Assembly (NCBI GenBank): GCA_026416815.1
Contig: JAOAEJ010000058.1
Coordinates: 1-64,000, forward strand
Reading direction: 5' to 3'
Source: Clostridia bacterium
GTDB taxonomy: Bacteria; Bacillota; Clostridia; Acetivibrionales; DSM-2933
DNA: 64,000 nucleotides
Both the position numbers and the translations under genes were made by a program. The notes below the pieces were generated by a model. It was given only the letters and a program-made list of their open reading frames with translations, had not been told where the DNA came from and searched no databases. This document shows, one piece after another, positions 35,546 through 44,957 of the stretch. Within the stretch, counting starts at the first letter, position 1; each line of letters starts with the position of its first letter.

Positions 35546-36079
35546 ATGGACATATACGAACTGATAAAGAATAGAGTAAGCATAAGGGCATATAAAACCG
35601 ATAGTGTACCCTTAGAGACTGTAAAAAGAATTGTTCAAGCCGCCGGAATGGCTCCTTCATGGGGAAATAAGCAGTGTTGGAGATTTGTTATAGTAGATAG
35701 CCATGTAGTGAAAAATATAATGGGTCAGGCTTCAGGCCAGCCTAATATAGCCAAGGCATGTGAAGAAGCCCCTTATGTGATAGCTCTGTGTGCCAATGCG
35801 AAGGAATCGGGGGTAAAAAACGGTATGGAATACTATCTGTTTGACAGTGCACTTGCAATGCAAAACCTTGTCCTTGCGGCGCAGGCAGAGGGTCTTTCTA
35901 CGTGTATAATCGGATGGTTTGATGAGAAAGCTGTTAGAGGAGTTTTGAATGTTCCTGACGGCTTTAAGGTGGTTGCCTATACTCCTCTTGGGTATAGTAA
36001 TGAAGAAGTGCTTCCGCGGAAGAGGAAAAAGCTTGAGGAAACGGTATTCCGTAACCATTGGGGGAAGACTTGTGAATAA
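35546..36079 (+). CDS. Nitroreductase-family FMN oxidoreductase
   Basis: 177 residues. The N-terminal RVSIRAYKTDSV and APSWGNKQCWRFVIV segments carry the FMN phosphate-binding Arg/Ser pattern of the family, and the region GLSTCIIGWFDE matches the typical middle. It probably acts as a homodimer in the cytosol on nitro, quinone or flavin substrates. The ribosome site is GGAGG before ATG. Its last 8 bases overlap the next gene. A small hairpin (CAGTTACCC/GGGAACTG) lies just upstream at 35508-35526. Confidence 0.88.
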   Translation: MDIYELIKNRVSIRAYKTDSVPLETVKRIVQAAGMAPSWGNKQCWRFVIVDSHVVKNIMGQASGQPNIAKACEEAPYVIALCANAKESGVKNGMEYYLFDSALAMQNLVLAAQAEGLSTCIIGWFDEKAVRGVLNVPDGFKVVAYTPLGYSNEEVLPRKRKKLEETVFRNHWGKTCE

Positions 36080-37334
36080 GAATTTAAACCAAAAGCTAAT
36101 GCAAATTTATAATTCTATGTATGAAAAGACCGGGCCGAGGAAGTGGTGGCCCGCGGAGTCCAAGTTTGAAGTCATTGTAGGTGCTATACTGACACAGTTT
36201 GTATCCTGGAAAAATGTCACTACTGCGATTGAAAATTTAAAAAGAGAGAATTTACTAAGCGTTGAAGGTATATGCAGTGTAGACATGGAAAAGCTTGAAG
36301 AACTAATAAGAAGTACGAGGTTCTACAAGCAAAAGGCAAAAAAGCTTAAGGCCTTTTGTACACATGTGAAGGATAACTACGACGGAAGCCTTGAAAAGTT
36401 TTTCAGCAAGGACATATATGAGCTTAGAAAAGAACTGCTGTCAATGTACGGTATAGGGGAAGAAACGGCCGATTGTATAATACTGTATGCAGCAGAGAAG
36501 CCTATATTTGTCGTGGATGCATATACCAGACGCGTATTTAATCGGCTGGGGATTTTTAATAATGAAAAAATTAGTTACGGCGAAATGCAAAAGTTTTTTA
36601 TGGATAATCTTGAGCATGACGTAGCATTGTTTAATGAATATCATGCGCAAATTGACGGAGTAGGCAGTAATTACTGCCACAGCACCAACCCTATGTGCGG
36701 GGAATGCTCGGTGTATGATATTTGCGCTAAAAATGGAGGTAAGAAAATGGCAAAACAACTTTGGAAACCCTCAACAATACTGAATCCTGTACCGGTTGTA
36801 ATGGTTACATGCGCGGATAAGGAAGGTAAGCCAAACATTGTAACAGTTGCATGGGTAGGTACGGTAAACTCCGAACCGCCGATGGTTTCGATTTCACTCA
36901 GGAAGGAACGCTTTTCCTATGATATGATTAAGGAGACAGGACAGTTTGTAGTCAACCTTGCAACTAGGAAGATTGCGGTGGCTACCGATCTGTGCGGTGT
37001 AAAGTCGGGTAGGGATATAGATAAGTTTGTAGCTACCAAGCTTACACCGGCAAAAGCTACTCAAGTGAACGCACCGCTTATTGAGGAAAGTCCGGTGAAT
37101 CTGGAGTGTATTGTAAGGCATAGGCTAGAACTTGGGTCCCATGATATGTTTGTAGGTGAGATAGTGGCTGTACATGTTGACGAGAGTCTTCTTGACGAGA
37201 AGGGAAAGCTGTGTCTGGATAAGGCAGACCTGATTTGTTACTCCCATGGAGAGTACTGGACTCTGGAGGAATCACTCGGGTATTTCGGGTATTCAGTAAC
37301 AAAGAAAAAGAATTTGAAGAGGAATAAGAAGTAA
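36072..37334 (+). CDS. Fusion: FeS-cluster DNA glycosylase (endonuclease III-like) plus flavin reductase
   Basis: One uninterrupted frame of 420 residues holds two proteins that are usually separate. Residues 1 to about 225 are an HhH-GPD glycosylase: HhH MYGIGEETADCI, catalytic Asp in VVDAYTRR, and the Cys cluster C-x6-C-x2-C-x5-C (CHSTNPMCGECSVYDIC). The Lys of bifunctional EndoIII is Glu here, suggesting a monofunctional glycosylase. From Met at 36748 to the end is a flavoredoxin-type FMN-binding split barrel (NIVTVAWVGTVNSEPPMVSI). A GGAGG sits 8 bases before ATG 36748, so the reductase may also be made alone. GTG 36072 is preferred (GGGGGAAG site, overlap with the nitroreductase); ATG 36102 is possible. 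Confidence 0.85.
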   Translation: MNKNLNQKLMQIYNSMYEKTGPRKWWPAESKFEVIVGAILTQFVSWKNVTTAIENLKRENLLSVEGICSVDMEKLEELIRSTRFYKQKAKKLKAFCTHVKDNYDGSLEKFFSKDIYELRKELLSMYGIGEETADCIILYAAEKPIFVVDAYTRRVFNRLGIFNNEKISYGEMQKFFMDNLEHDVALFNEYHAQIDGVGSNYCHSTNPMCGECSVYDICAKNGGKKMAKQLWKPSTILNPVPVVMVTCADKEGKPNIVTVAWVGTVNSEPPMVSISLRKERFSYDMIKETGQFVVNLATRKIAVATDLCGVKSGRDIDKFVATKLTPAKATQVNAPLIEESPVNLECIVRHRLELGSHDMFVGEIVAVHVDESLLDEKGKLCLDKADLICYSHGEYWTLEESLGYFGYSVTKKKNLKRNKK

Positions 37335-37353
37335 AGAAGTCATTATACTATAC

Positions 37354-37396
37354 GCAAACCACCTTCATCCTATAATAATAGGGAAGGTGGTTTACT
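37354..37396. terminator. Bidirectional terminator between convergent genes
   Basis: AAACCACCTTC (37356-37366) pairs perfectly with GAAGGTGGTTT (37383-37393) between the fusion gene and pflB. Confidence 0.85.
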
Positions 37397-37405
37397 GTTC
37401 TATAG

Positions 37406-39640
37406 CTACATGGCGCTATGGAAGGTCCTGGATATAACCTCCATTTGCTGATGTTTGGTAAGTCGTACAAAGTTGACAGCATAACCTGAAACTCTGATAG
37501 TGAGCTGAGGGTAGTTGTAAGGGTCTTCCATAGCCTTTTCCAGTACCACTCTTTCAAGTACGTTGATGTTTATATGATGCCCACCCTGTATAAAATAACC
37601 GTCCAATAATGCTACCAGATTATTTAATTTTGCGTGGATATCTCTACCCAATGAACGAGGTACTAAAGTAAGTGTAAGGGAAATACCATCCTGACAATAT
37701 TCATAAGGTATCTTAGCCACCGAATTTAAGGCTGCAAGAGCACCCATCTTATCTCTGCCGTGCATAGGGTTGGCACCCGGTGCAAAGGGTTCGCCCTTTT
37801 TTCGACCATCGGGGGTAGAGCCGGTTTTTTTACCGTAAACTACATTCGATGTAATAGTAAGCACCGAAAGGGTGTGTTTCGCATTTCTATAGGTCGGGCA
37901 CTTTTTCAAATCAGTATAAAACCCTTTTACAATCTCTGCGGCTATATTGTCCACCCTGTCATCATCGTTTCCAAACTTAGGGAAATCACCTTTAATTTCA
38001 AAATCGGTTATAAGACCCCTGTCATCTCTAATTGCCCTTACATAAGTATACTTGATTGCACTCAGTGAATCGGCAAGAACAGAAAGTCCCGCTATACCAA
38101 AGGCCATAAGCCGTTGAACATCTGTATCGTGCAGTGCCCTCATAAGCCTTTCATATGCATATTTGTCATGCATATAGTGTATAACATTCATTGTATCTAC
38201 ATAAAGCTTTGCCAACCATTCATGGAGGTGTTTAAACCTACCCATAACCTTTTTAAAGTCGAGGTATTCGTCAGGATAGGGCTCAAACTCGGGAGTGATC
38301 TGTTCCCCTGTTATTTCATCCCTGCCACCGTTAAGTGCCAAAAGGAGAAGCTTGGGAAGATTGCACCTTGCTCCGAAGAACTGCATATCCTTTCCAATAC
38401 GCATAGCTGATACGCAGCAGGATATACCGTAATCGTCACCAAACATAGGACGCATTATATTATCGTTTTCGTACTGAATAGCGCTTGTTACCATTGAAAC
38501 CTTGGCACAAAAGGCTTTAAAACCATGGGGAAGCTTTTCAGACCACAAGATGGTTATATTAGGCTCGGGAGCAGGGCCAAGATTAAAAAGCGTCTGTAGA
38601 AAGCGGAAGGAGGTTTTGGTCACCATATGCCTGCCGTCGCTGCATATGCCGCCTAGGGCTTCGGTAATCCAAACAGGGTCTCCTGCAAAAAGTTCATTGT
38701 AATCCGGTGTGCGCAGGTGCCGTACAAATCTTAGCTTTATTACAAACTGATCTATTAATTCCTGAGCTTCAATTTCGGAAATTTTTCCTTCTTGCATATC
38801 CCTTTCAATATAAATATCTAAGAAAGTGCTTACTCTGCCAAGGGAGTTGGCAGCGCCATTTGTCTCTTTAATGGAGCCGAGGAAAGCCAAATATGTCCAC
38901 TGTACCGCTTCAAAAGCATTTTGGGCGGGCTTTGATATATCATACCCGTAGGAGGAGGCCATAGCCAGAAGCTCATTGAGCGAGTTTATCTGATCCGAAA
39001 CTTCCTCCCTTAGTCGAATAATTTCTTCACTCATAGGGACATTGAGAAGCTCGTTCAAATCCTTCATTTTTTCTTCAATCAGCCTGTCAACCCCATACAA
39101 AGCAACCCTTCTGTAGTCCCCGATAATCCTTCCACGTCCGTAAGCGTCGGGAAGCCCGGTAATAACCCCACACTTTCTGGCTTTCTTCATTTCCGGCGTA
39201 TAAGCACTGAAGACCCCGTCGTTATGGGTTTTGCGATAGTTCTCAAATATATCATCTATTTTTACCGACAGCTTGTAGTTGTATTCCTCACAGGCCTGTC
39301 TTGCCATCCTTATACCGCCATAGGGCATAACAGCTCTTTTAAGAGGCCTGTCAGTCTGGAGGCCTTTTATGACTTCATACTTTTCATCAATATATCCGGG
39401 AGCATGGCTTATAATGCCTGCTACAGTTTTTGTATCTACATTCAAAACCCCGCCTTTGAGAAGCTCATCTCTAAGAAGCCTTTTGCACTTGCTCCACAAT
39501 TTTTTTGTCTTGATACTGGAGTCAACAAGAAAGCTTTCGTCCCCATCATAAAGAGCATAGTTTTTTACGATAAAATCCTGTACATCTATGGCTTTCTGCC
39601 AGTTTCCTTCTACAAAACCATTCCAGGCATTCTCACACAT
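37406..39640 (-). CDS. pflB: Pyruvate formate-lyase (formate C-acetyltransferase)
   Basis: A glycyl-radical enzyme converting pyruvate and CoA to acetyl-CoA and formate. 744 residues from ATG 39640, which has an AAGGGGGA site. The adjacent catalytic Cys pair is in [11 protein letters not shown], and the glycyl-radical loop RVSGYAVNF lies near the C-terminus. A longer frame begins at 39697, but it starts before the ribosome site and is rejected. The activating enzyme PflA is not in the window. The gene is preceded by a ZTP riboswitch with a terminator, linking formate production to one-carbon supply. Confidence 0.96.
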   Translation of the reverse strand: MCENAWNGFVEGNWQKAIDVQDFIVKNYALYDGDESFLVDSSIKTKKLWSKCKRLLRDELLKGGVLNVDTKTVAGIISHAPGYIDEKYEVIKGLQTDRPLKRAVMPYGGIRMARQACEEYNYKLSVKIDDIFENYRKTHNDGVFSAYTPEMKKARKCGVITGLPDAYGRGRIIGDYRRVALYGVDRLIEEKMKDLNELLNVPMSEEIIRLREEVSDQINSLNELLAMASSYGYDISKPAQNAFEAVQWTYLAFLGSIKETNGAANSLGRVSTFLDIYIERDMQEGKISEIEAQELIDQFVIKLRFVRHLRTPDYNELFAGDPVWITEALGGICSDGRHMVTKTSFRFLQTLFNLGPAPEPNITILWSEKLPHGFKAFCAKVSMVTSAIQYENDNIMRPMFGDDYGISCCVSAMRIGKDMQFFGARCNLPKLLLLALNGGRDEITGEQITPEFEPYPDEYLDFKKVMGRFKHLHEWLAKLYVDTMNVIHYMHDKYAYERLMRALHDTDVQRLMAFGIAGLSVLADSLSAIKYTYVRAIRDDRGLITDFEIKGDFPKFGNDDDRVDNIAAEIVKGFYTDLKKCPTYRNAKHTLSVLTITSNVVYGKKTGSTPDGRKKGEPFAPGANPMHGRDKMGALAALNSVAKIPYEYCQDGISLTLTLVPRSLGRDIHAKLNNLVALLDGYFIQGGHHININVLERVVLEKAMEDPYNYPQLTIRVSGYAVNFVRLTKHQQMEVISRTFHSAM

Positions 39641-39756
39641 AATAGCTTCCCCCTTAAATTCAACTAAAATATACCTGTAAACTAAAGAATAAAACACTTA
39701 TATTGTGTAAGGCGGTTGCCTTCAATCTGAAAATATGGCAACAATTTCACACACAA

Positions 39757-39800
39757 AATAAAAACCGCCTGAGTAACAAATAATTGTACCCAGGCGGTCG
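39757..39800 (-). terminator. Riboswitch-controlled terminator in the pflB leader
   Basis: On the minus strand CCGCCTGGGTA pairs with TACTCAGGCGG, followed by TTTTTATTTT. The 5' arm is the conserved 3' block of the ZTP aptamer, so ligand binding and termination are mutually exclusive. Confidence 0.92.
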
Positions 39801-39862
39801 ATAACGTCTTCAAAATCATACTCCCTGTGGTTAATTCCACTTCCGCCAGTCATATGATTTAC
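39785..39862 (-). promoter_or_regulatory. ZTP (pfl motif) riboswitch upstream of pflB
   Basis: Read on the minus strand, the conserved parts are in order: GACTGGCG, a hairpin GTGG-AATTA-ACCAC, AGGGAG, a linker, then CCGCCTGGGTA. This is the consensus of the pfl RNA, which senses ZTP/ZMP when 10-formyl-tetrahydrofolate is low. Ligand should disrupt the overlapping terminator and raise pflB expression. Confidence 0.93.
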
Positions 39863-39887
39863 TTATGAAATTGATCTTAGTAGTTTT

Positions 39888-39917
39888 AGTATAGTTTACA
39901 GGAATGATATTTGTCAA
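39888..39917 (-). promoter_or_regulatory. SigA-type promoter of the pflB leader
   Basis: On the minus strand TTGACA (39917-39912), an 18-base spacer and TATACT (39893-39888). The start of transcription would fall about 20 bases before the riboswitch. Confidence 0.75.
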
Positions 39918-39920
39918 GGT

Positions 39921-39958
39921 AAAATAAAACGAGGGGATGTTTTCACATTCCCTCGGCT
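39921..39958 (-). terminator. Intrinsic terminator of the phosphofructokinase gene
   Basis: On the minus strand GAGGGAATGT-GAAA-ACATCCCCTC forms a hairpin followed by GTTTTATTTT, directly after the stop codon. Confidence 0.9.
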
Positions 39959-39969
39959 TATCAATAAAA

Positions 39970-41211
39970 TTATTTAGTTGCAAGAACTTTCTTTAACCTT
40001 GCGAATCTTGGCAAGCCATCTTCAAGTTCTGGCTTAGATTCACCCTGGATTAATGGAAGAGCATATTTGATGAAGTCTTCAGTTAAGCCGTTACCTTCAG
40101 CATTAATCCACTCTCTTGGGATTTTCTTTTCTGTATTAGCAACATCAGTAAGGTTCAAGAGTTTAATTTTGCATTTGTACTCAGCACCTTCTTCTCTTTC
40201 GAAAGCAACCATGTAATCAGTTTTGCCTTCTACTGCATATCTAACAGCCATCTGGCCTGCCCAGAAAGCTTCGTTAACATCAGTTAATGAACCTACGTGA
40301 GCTGCACACCTCTGGAGCAAGCTGAATTCGATACCGCGAACTTTAGCGCCTGTCTTTTGCTTAACTATGTTAGCTAAAACGGAAGCAGTACCACCGAGCT
40401 GAGCGTGACCGAAAGCATCTTTACCGAGGTCAGCGCCTAATTCTGCAATGTACTTGCCATCAGCAGTTTTAGCACCTTCGGAAACAGCAACTATAACTTT
40501 ACCATTTTGTTTGTATATTCTCTGAACATCTTCAAGGAATTTATCCATATCGAAAGGAAGCTCAGGTAAGTATATGAGGTCAGGACCATTACCCTTGTAA
40601 GCTGCAAGAGCTGTAGCAGCTGTCAACCATCCTGCATTTCTTCCCATAACTTCGAGGATTGTGATCATTCCTGTATCATAAACCCTTGCGTCGTGGTAAA
40701 CTTCCATAGTAGAAGTTGCAACGTATTTTGCTGCACTTGCATAACCAGGGCAGTGGTCAGTTCCGAAAAGGTCATTGTCTATAGTCTTGGGAACACCCAT
40801 AACTCTGCACTCATAGCCAACTTTCTGCATGTATTTGCTTACCTTGTTGCAGGTATCCATTGAGTCATTACCGCCGTTGTAGAAGAAATATCTGATATCA
40901 TATTTTTTGAAAACTTCAACAAGTCTCTTGTAATCTGTTTCATCATCTTCAGCATTTTTGAGTTTGTAACGAACAGAACCGAGAGCAGAAGATGGAGTAG
41001 TCTTTAATAAATCCAACTCATAAGTATCTTCTTTGCTCATATCATAGAACATTTCATCAAGAACACCTTTAATACCGTGAGCTGCACCGTAAACAGCAGT
41101 AATACATTCCTGCTTTAATGCTTCCTGAATAACACCTGATGCACTAGCGTTGATAACTGAGGTTGGTCCGCCTGATTGACCGAATATAGCTGCACCTCTT
41201 AATTGACTCAT
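39970..41211 (-). CDS. pfp: Phosphofructokinase, pyrophosphate-dependent type
   Basis: Phosphorylates fructose 6-phosphate in glycolysis. The donor-site motif reads GGNDS where ATP enzymes have GGDGS; the Asp replacing Gly is the mark of PPi-dependent enzymes. PKTIDND (substrate Asp base) and MGRNAGW follow. 413 residues from ATG 41211 (AAGGAGG site); the longer frame to 41283 is rejected. PPi use raises glycolytic ATP yield and is common in cellulolytic clostridia. Donor specificity is a motif-based inference. Confidence 0.92.
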   Translation of the reverse strand: MSQLRGAAIFGQSGGPTSVINASASGVIQEALKQECITAVYGAAHGIKGVLDEMFYDMSKEDTYELDLLKTTPSSALGSVRYKLKNAEDDETDYKRLVEVFKKYDIRYFFYNGGNDSMDTCNKVSKYMQKVGYECRVMGVPKTIDNDLFGTDHCPGYASAAKYVATSTMEVYHDARVYDTGMITILEVMGRNAGWLTAATALAAYKGNGPDLIYLPELPFDMDKFLEDVQRIYKQNGKVIVAVSEGAKTADGKYIAELGADLGKDAFGHAQLGGTASVLANIVKQKTGAKVRGIEFSLLQRCAAHVGSLTDVNEAFWAGQMAVRYAVEGKTDYMVAFEREEGAEYKCKIKLLNLTDVANTEKKIPREWINAEGNGLTEDFIKYALPLIQGESKPELEDGLPRFARLKKVLATK

Positions 41212-41706
41212 TGAGAAAACCCTCCTTGATATATAGTTAAATTTTAAGTATGTACATTTATGTGTCAAAAAACACAACCACATAAAAATATAACATAAGA
41301 AGAATTAAAATGCAATTCCACTTCGACAAATAATTATCAATTAAAGACAAGCTATGATAAAGTGCATGTATGTATTATGTACAACGCGAAATATTAAAAA
41401 AACAATCTATATAAGGTGCGATAATGATATTACAAGGAAAAATTTCATTATCGCAATATAGCTTAAGGTAACAAATTGCAAAAAAGATTTAGGGAGAACT
41501 TCGTTGTAGATTCTTTTTTGCAATTTATATACCTAATTTAAAAAATCCCTTGATTTTGAGATTAAATCTGGTAAAATTAATATGATAAAAACTTAACAAA
41601 CCATGCTACTTTTTCATCTGTTGGCATAATCTTATGTATGCAAGAATGAAAGAGAAGTATCATAAAGGTTATAATGTAAATACATAAATTTAAAGGAGTT
41701 GACTTT
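41212..41706. other. Divergent pfk/fba intergenic region with a perfect inverted repeat
   Basis: AAATTGCAAAAAAGA (41473-41487) is exactly complementary to TCTTTTTTGCAATTT (41512-41526), with a 24-base spacer. The repeat lies about 180 bases upstream of fba. No gene is seen. The 3' arm is T-rich, so it could act as a terminator or attenuator in the fba leader, or as an operator. Confidence 0.6.
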
Positions 41707-42648
41707 ATGCCATTAGTTAGTACTAAAAAAATGTTTGAAAAAGCTTATGAAGGTGGCTACGCAATAGGTGCGTTCAACGTTAATAACATGGAAATAATCC
41801 AAGGTATTACCGAAGCTGCTAAAGAAGTAAATGCTCCATTGATTCTTCAGGTTTCCGCTGGCGCAAGGAAATATGCTAACCACACATACCTGGTTAAGCT
41901 CGTAGAAGCTGCTATCCAAGAAACTGGACTTCCTATCGCATTACACCTTGACCATGGTGATACTTTTGAACTCTGTAAATCATGTATCGACGGCGGATTT
42001 ACTTCTGTTATGATCGATGGCTCACACCATTCTTTCGAAGAAAACATTGAATTGACAAAGAAGGTTGTTGACTACGCTCATGAAAGAGGAGTTACAGTTG
42101 AAGGTGAGCTCGGAAGACTCGCAGGTATCGAAGATGCAGTTAGCGTATCAGAAAAAGATGCTTGCTTCACAGATCCTGACCAGGTTGAAGAGTTCGTAAA
42201 AAGAACAGGTGTTGATTCCTTGGCAATAGCTATCGGAACAAGCCATGGTGCATTCAAATTCAAGGGTGAAGCTCAATTAAGATTTGACATACTCGAAGAA
42301 ATCCAGAGGAGAATGCCTGGATATCCTATCGTATTACACGGTGCTTCCTCAGTTATGCCTGAGTATGTTGAAATGATCAACAAATTCGGCGGAAGCATGC
42401 CTGGTGCAAAAGGTGTGCCTGAAGATATGCTAAGAAAAGCTGCTTCATTAGCAGTATGTAAGATTAACATAGACTCAGACTTAAGGCTTGCACTAACTGG
42501 TACAATCAGAAAGTACTTCGCAGAAAACCCATCACACTTCGACCCAAGACAGTACTTGTCACCTGCAAGACAGGCAATCAAGGAAGTAGTAAAACACAAA
42601 TTGGTACACGTGTTGGGCTGCGACGGAAAAGCAAACGAAGTTCTGTAA
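41707..42648 (+). CDS. fba: Class II fructose-1,6-bisphosphate aldolase
   Basis: A zinc-dependent aldolase of glycolysis and gluconeogenesis, 313 residues. Substrate and metal motifs are clear: FNVNNMEIIQG at the start, HLDHGDTFELC (catalytic Asp and metal His), IGTSHGAFKF (metal His) and VLHGASSV (metal His). The ribosome site is AAAGGAG. The codon choice (many GAA, AAC, CTC) looks like that of a highly expressed gene. It is divergent from pfk, the preceding glycolytic step. Confidence 0.96.
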   Translation: MPLVSTKKMFEKAYEGGYAIGAFNVNNMEIIQGITEAAKEVNAPLILQVSAGARKYANHTYLVKLVEAAIQETGLPIALHLDHGDTFELCKSCIDGGFTSVMIDGSHHSFEENIELTKKVVDYAHERGVTVEGELGRLAGIEDAVSVSEKDACFTDPDQVEEFVKRTGVDSLAIAIGTSHGAFKFKGEAQLRFDILEEIQRRMPGYPIVLHGASSVMPEYVEMINKFGGSMPGAKGVPEDMLRKAASLAVCKINIDSDLRLALTGTIRKYFAENPSHFDPRQYLSPARQAIKEVVKHKLVHVLGCDGKANEVL

Positions 42649-42673
42649 TAAAAATTAATAATATAGAACATAA

Positions 42674-42706
42674 GACAGAAGGTCAAAGCGGCCTTCTGTT
42701 TTTTGT
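42674..42706 (+). terminator. Intrinsic terminator of fba
   Basis: GACAGAAGG and CCTTCTGT form a hairpin followed by TTTTTTG. Confidence 0.9.
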
Positions 42707-42769
42707 TCTATAAATTTAAGACACTTGTCTAGCTTAATGCAAAAGCTTCGGTAAGGGTACTTTTAGTAA

Positions 42770-42811
42770 AAAGTCCAATTGACACGCTTGAGAGCAGAGC
42801 GAGTCAATTGA
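42770..42811 (-). terminator. Probable terminator of the minus-strand hypothetical gene
   Basis: On the minus strand CAATTGACTCGCT pairs with AGCGTGTCAATTG (one mismatch), followed by GGACTTTTTA. It lies about 40 bases after the stop of the gene ending at 42848. Confidence 0.65.
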
Positions 42812-42847
42812 ACAGATTAAATTTAGTAGTCCAGGACTTAAATTCCG

Positions 42848-43663
42848 TTAATCACGCCACCTTTTAAATACACCTGTCCAAAAAGGATTTAAGCGCCACC
42901 TTGATGATTCGAGATCATACTCCCATAGGGACTGGATAAATCCAAGTACAGGTATAGCGAAATCACCGAATACTGGCTGAAGCATTATTAGTCCATATTT
43001 GTGATAGATTGTTTCATCAAATGCTGAAGTAGGGATATATCGTGGACTGGTTTCAATTCTTCCTTTAAGAGGTTTTAATAGTCTGCCATTTTTATCGTAA
43101 GTATTTCCTTCAAGGGATTCTTTCAAATGGCTGATATCTAGCACTATTTTCTTACCTAAAGTAGAACTGACAAATTCTATTTTATAATTATCCTTAAAGT
43201 TAGCCTCAAACCCCAGCTCTTTATTCATAATATAAAACTGCTCAGGCTTGAGCAGGGTACGAATTTGGTTATTGGCAAATGAAAATATATAGTAATGTGG
43301 TCCTTGCCCTTTTGCGTAGGGGATAGTAATGAAAATATCATTTACCTTATCTCCGGTAAAGTCAAAAAAATCAACAGTGGCGTCAACTCCGGTGCTGTAA
43401 TTTGGATAAAGGGGTAATAGGGTGTTGTATTGTGTTTTGCCGTCTTGTACTATCAGCTTTATATTTTGAAAAGAACCTTGAAATGGAACACTTTTATTCC
43501 CTACCAAATACACCGTATCGGGTATCCCATCTCCATTCACATCACCAATTTTCTTGTCAAGAATTACATCATTATCAGGGCGTATAGCATATAGCCCATA
43601 GGGGGGGTGGTGAACACCAAAAGTATACATAAATGTACCTGTATTCCTTTCGAGTATAATCAT
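42848..43663 (-). CDS. Hypothetical protein with FG-GAP/VCBS-like calcium motifs
   Basis: 271 residues, no clear signal peptide and no predicted membrane segment. Two Asp-rich loops, DVNGDGIPD (about residues 41-49) and DFTGDKVND, resemble the calcium-binding turns of FG-GAP/VCBS repeats or dockerins, suggesting a partial beta-propeller. The N-terminus TFGVHHPPYGLYAI and the Trp-rich C-terminus match nothing I know. A ribosome site (AAAGGA) lies about 17 bases before ATG 43663, so the start is weak; Met12 is an alternative. It stands alone on the minus strand. Function unknown. Confidence 0.7.
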   Translation of the reverse strand: MIILERNTGTFMYTFGVHHPPYGLYAIRPDNDVILDKKIGDVNGDGIPDTVYLVGNKSVPFQGSFQNIKLIVQDGKTQYNTLLPLYPNYSTGVDATVDFFDFTGDKVNDIFITIPYAKGQGPHYYIFSFANNQIRTLLKPEQFYIMNKELGFEANFKDNYKIEFVSSTLGKKIVLDISHLKESLEGNTYDKNGRLLKPLKGRIETSPRYIPTSAFDETIYHKYGLIMLQPVFGDFAIPVLGFIQSLWEYDLESSRWRLNPFWTGVFKRWRD

Positions 43664-43955
43664 TTTACTAATATTTTATGTCCTTTCAATGTATTTTGGG
43701 TATGTCCTAAGAGTGGATTTTATGTCTACTATTGCTGTTTAGAGTAACTCCTGTATGTATAATTCACTTTTTATGAGTATGTTTAATATCAATCTACAGG
43801 TATTGCTTACATAGAAACTTTGAAAAAAATTATTTTTGTTTAACTTATAGACATACACCTTAATCGCTGTAGTTATTCCGCTTGAACAATTCATGTAACT
43901 CAGATATTTAGTGTGAGTATAAATAAAAAGCTATAAGTCAATAATAACTTTCGAG

Positions 43956-44957
43956 GTGTTGACGATGGCAAAAAAAGTAGGTATTCCTAGAGGTCTATTT
44001 TATTACCAATACTATCCTCTATGGAAAACATTTTTTGAAGAGCTTGGAGCTGAAATAGTAGTATCGGATTTCACAAACAAGCAAATTCTCGATAGTGGGG
44101 TAAAATCCTGTGTAGATGAAGCATGTTTGCCGGTTAAACTGTTTTACGGCCATGTATTAAACCTGAAAGATAAGGTTGACTACCTATTTATACCGAGATT
44201 TACAAGCATATCGAAAGGTGAGTATATATGCCCTAAATTTGGTGGATTGCCGGACATGATAAGGCATTCCCTGAAGGAATTACCCGAAATTATTGATACT
44301 GAAGTAAATTTACGAAAGTCAAAAAAGAATGCATTTAAAGCTGCTGTAGATGTAGGAAATTATTTCAGTAGCGACAGGCATGTTATAAAGTCTGCCTATC
44401 AGAAGGCATTAAACAGCTACAGGGAGTTCAGAAGTAATGTAAGAAAAGGAGTACTGCCGGGAGACATTCTAAGCAAGAGAAGAGGTGTACTCAACAAATC
44501 CAGCGATGAAACGGTAAATATAGCTATAATCGGTCATGTCTATAACCTATACGATAACTACATGAATATGGATATGATTTATAAGCTTAGGAGCATGGGA
44601 GTAAATATAACAACAATAGAGATGCTGGATGGAAAAGTTATTGATGAAAAAAACCAAATGCTGCCCAAGAAAATGTTCTGGAATTTCGGGAGAAAAGCAG
44701 TAGGTGGCGCTTTCCACATTATGGAGAGGGAGGATATAGACGGAATTATATACCTTATGTCCTTCGGATGCGGTGTGGATTCCTTTGTATGTGACCTGAT
44801 TGAAAGGAAAGTTAGGAATACTAAGGATATTCCTTTTACAGTGCTGACCATAGACGAGCACTCAGGTGAAGCCGGTATGAATACCAGGCTTGAGGCATTT
44901 ATAGACATGATAAGATGGAGGAATAGAAATGAAGCTGACGTTCCCGCATATGGGTAA
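43956..44957 (+). CDS. DUF2229 / 2-hydroxyacyl-CoA dehydratase-like protein, first subunit
   Basis: 333 residues beginning KVGIPRGLFYYQYYPLWKTFFEELG, the signature of DUF2229, a family related to 2-hydroxyglutaryl-CoA dehydratase subunit D. Conserved Cys residues occur in VKSCVDEACLPVK (about 49-61), GEYICPKFGG and SFGCGVDSFVC, possibly ligating an FeS cluster. In many clostridia this region is part of one protein of about 1400 residues with the activator; here it is a separate gene. It overlaps the next gene by 29 bases. The real reaction of these proteins is not established. Confidence 0.85.
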   Translation: MLTMAKKVGIPRGLFYYQYYPLWKTFFEELGAEIVVSDFTNKQILDSGVKSCVDEACLPVKLFYGHVLNLKDKVDYLFIPRFTSISKGEYICPKFGGLPDMIRHSLKELPEIIDTEVNLRKSKKNAFKAAVDVGNYFSSDRHVIKSAYQKALNSYREFRSNVRKGVLPGDILSKRRGVLNKSSDETVNIAIIGHVYNLYDNYMNMDMIYKLRSMGVNITTIEMLDGKVIDEKNQMLPKKMFWNFGRKAVGGAFHIMEREDIDGIIYLMSFGCGVDSFVCDLIERKVRNTKDIPFTVLTIDEHSGEAGMNTRLEAFIDMIRWRNRNEADVPAYG

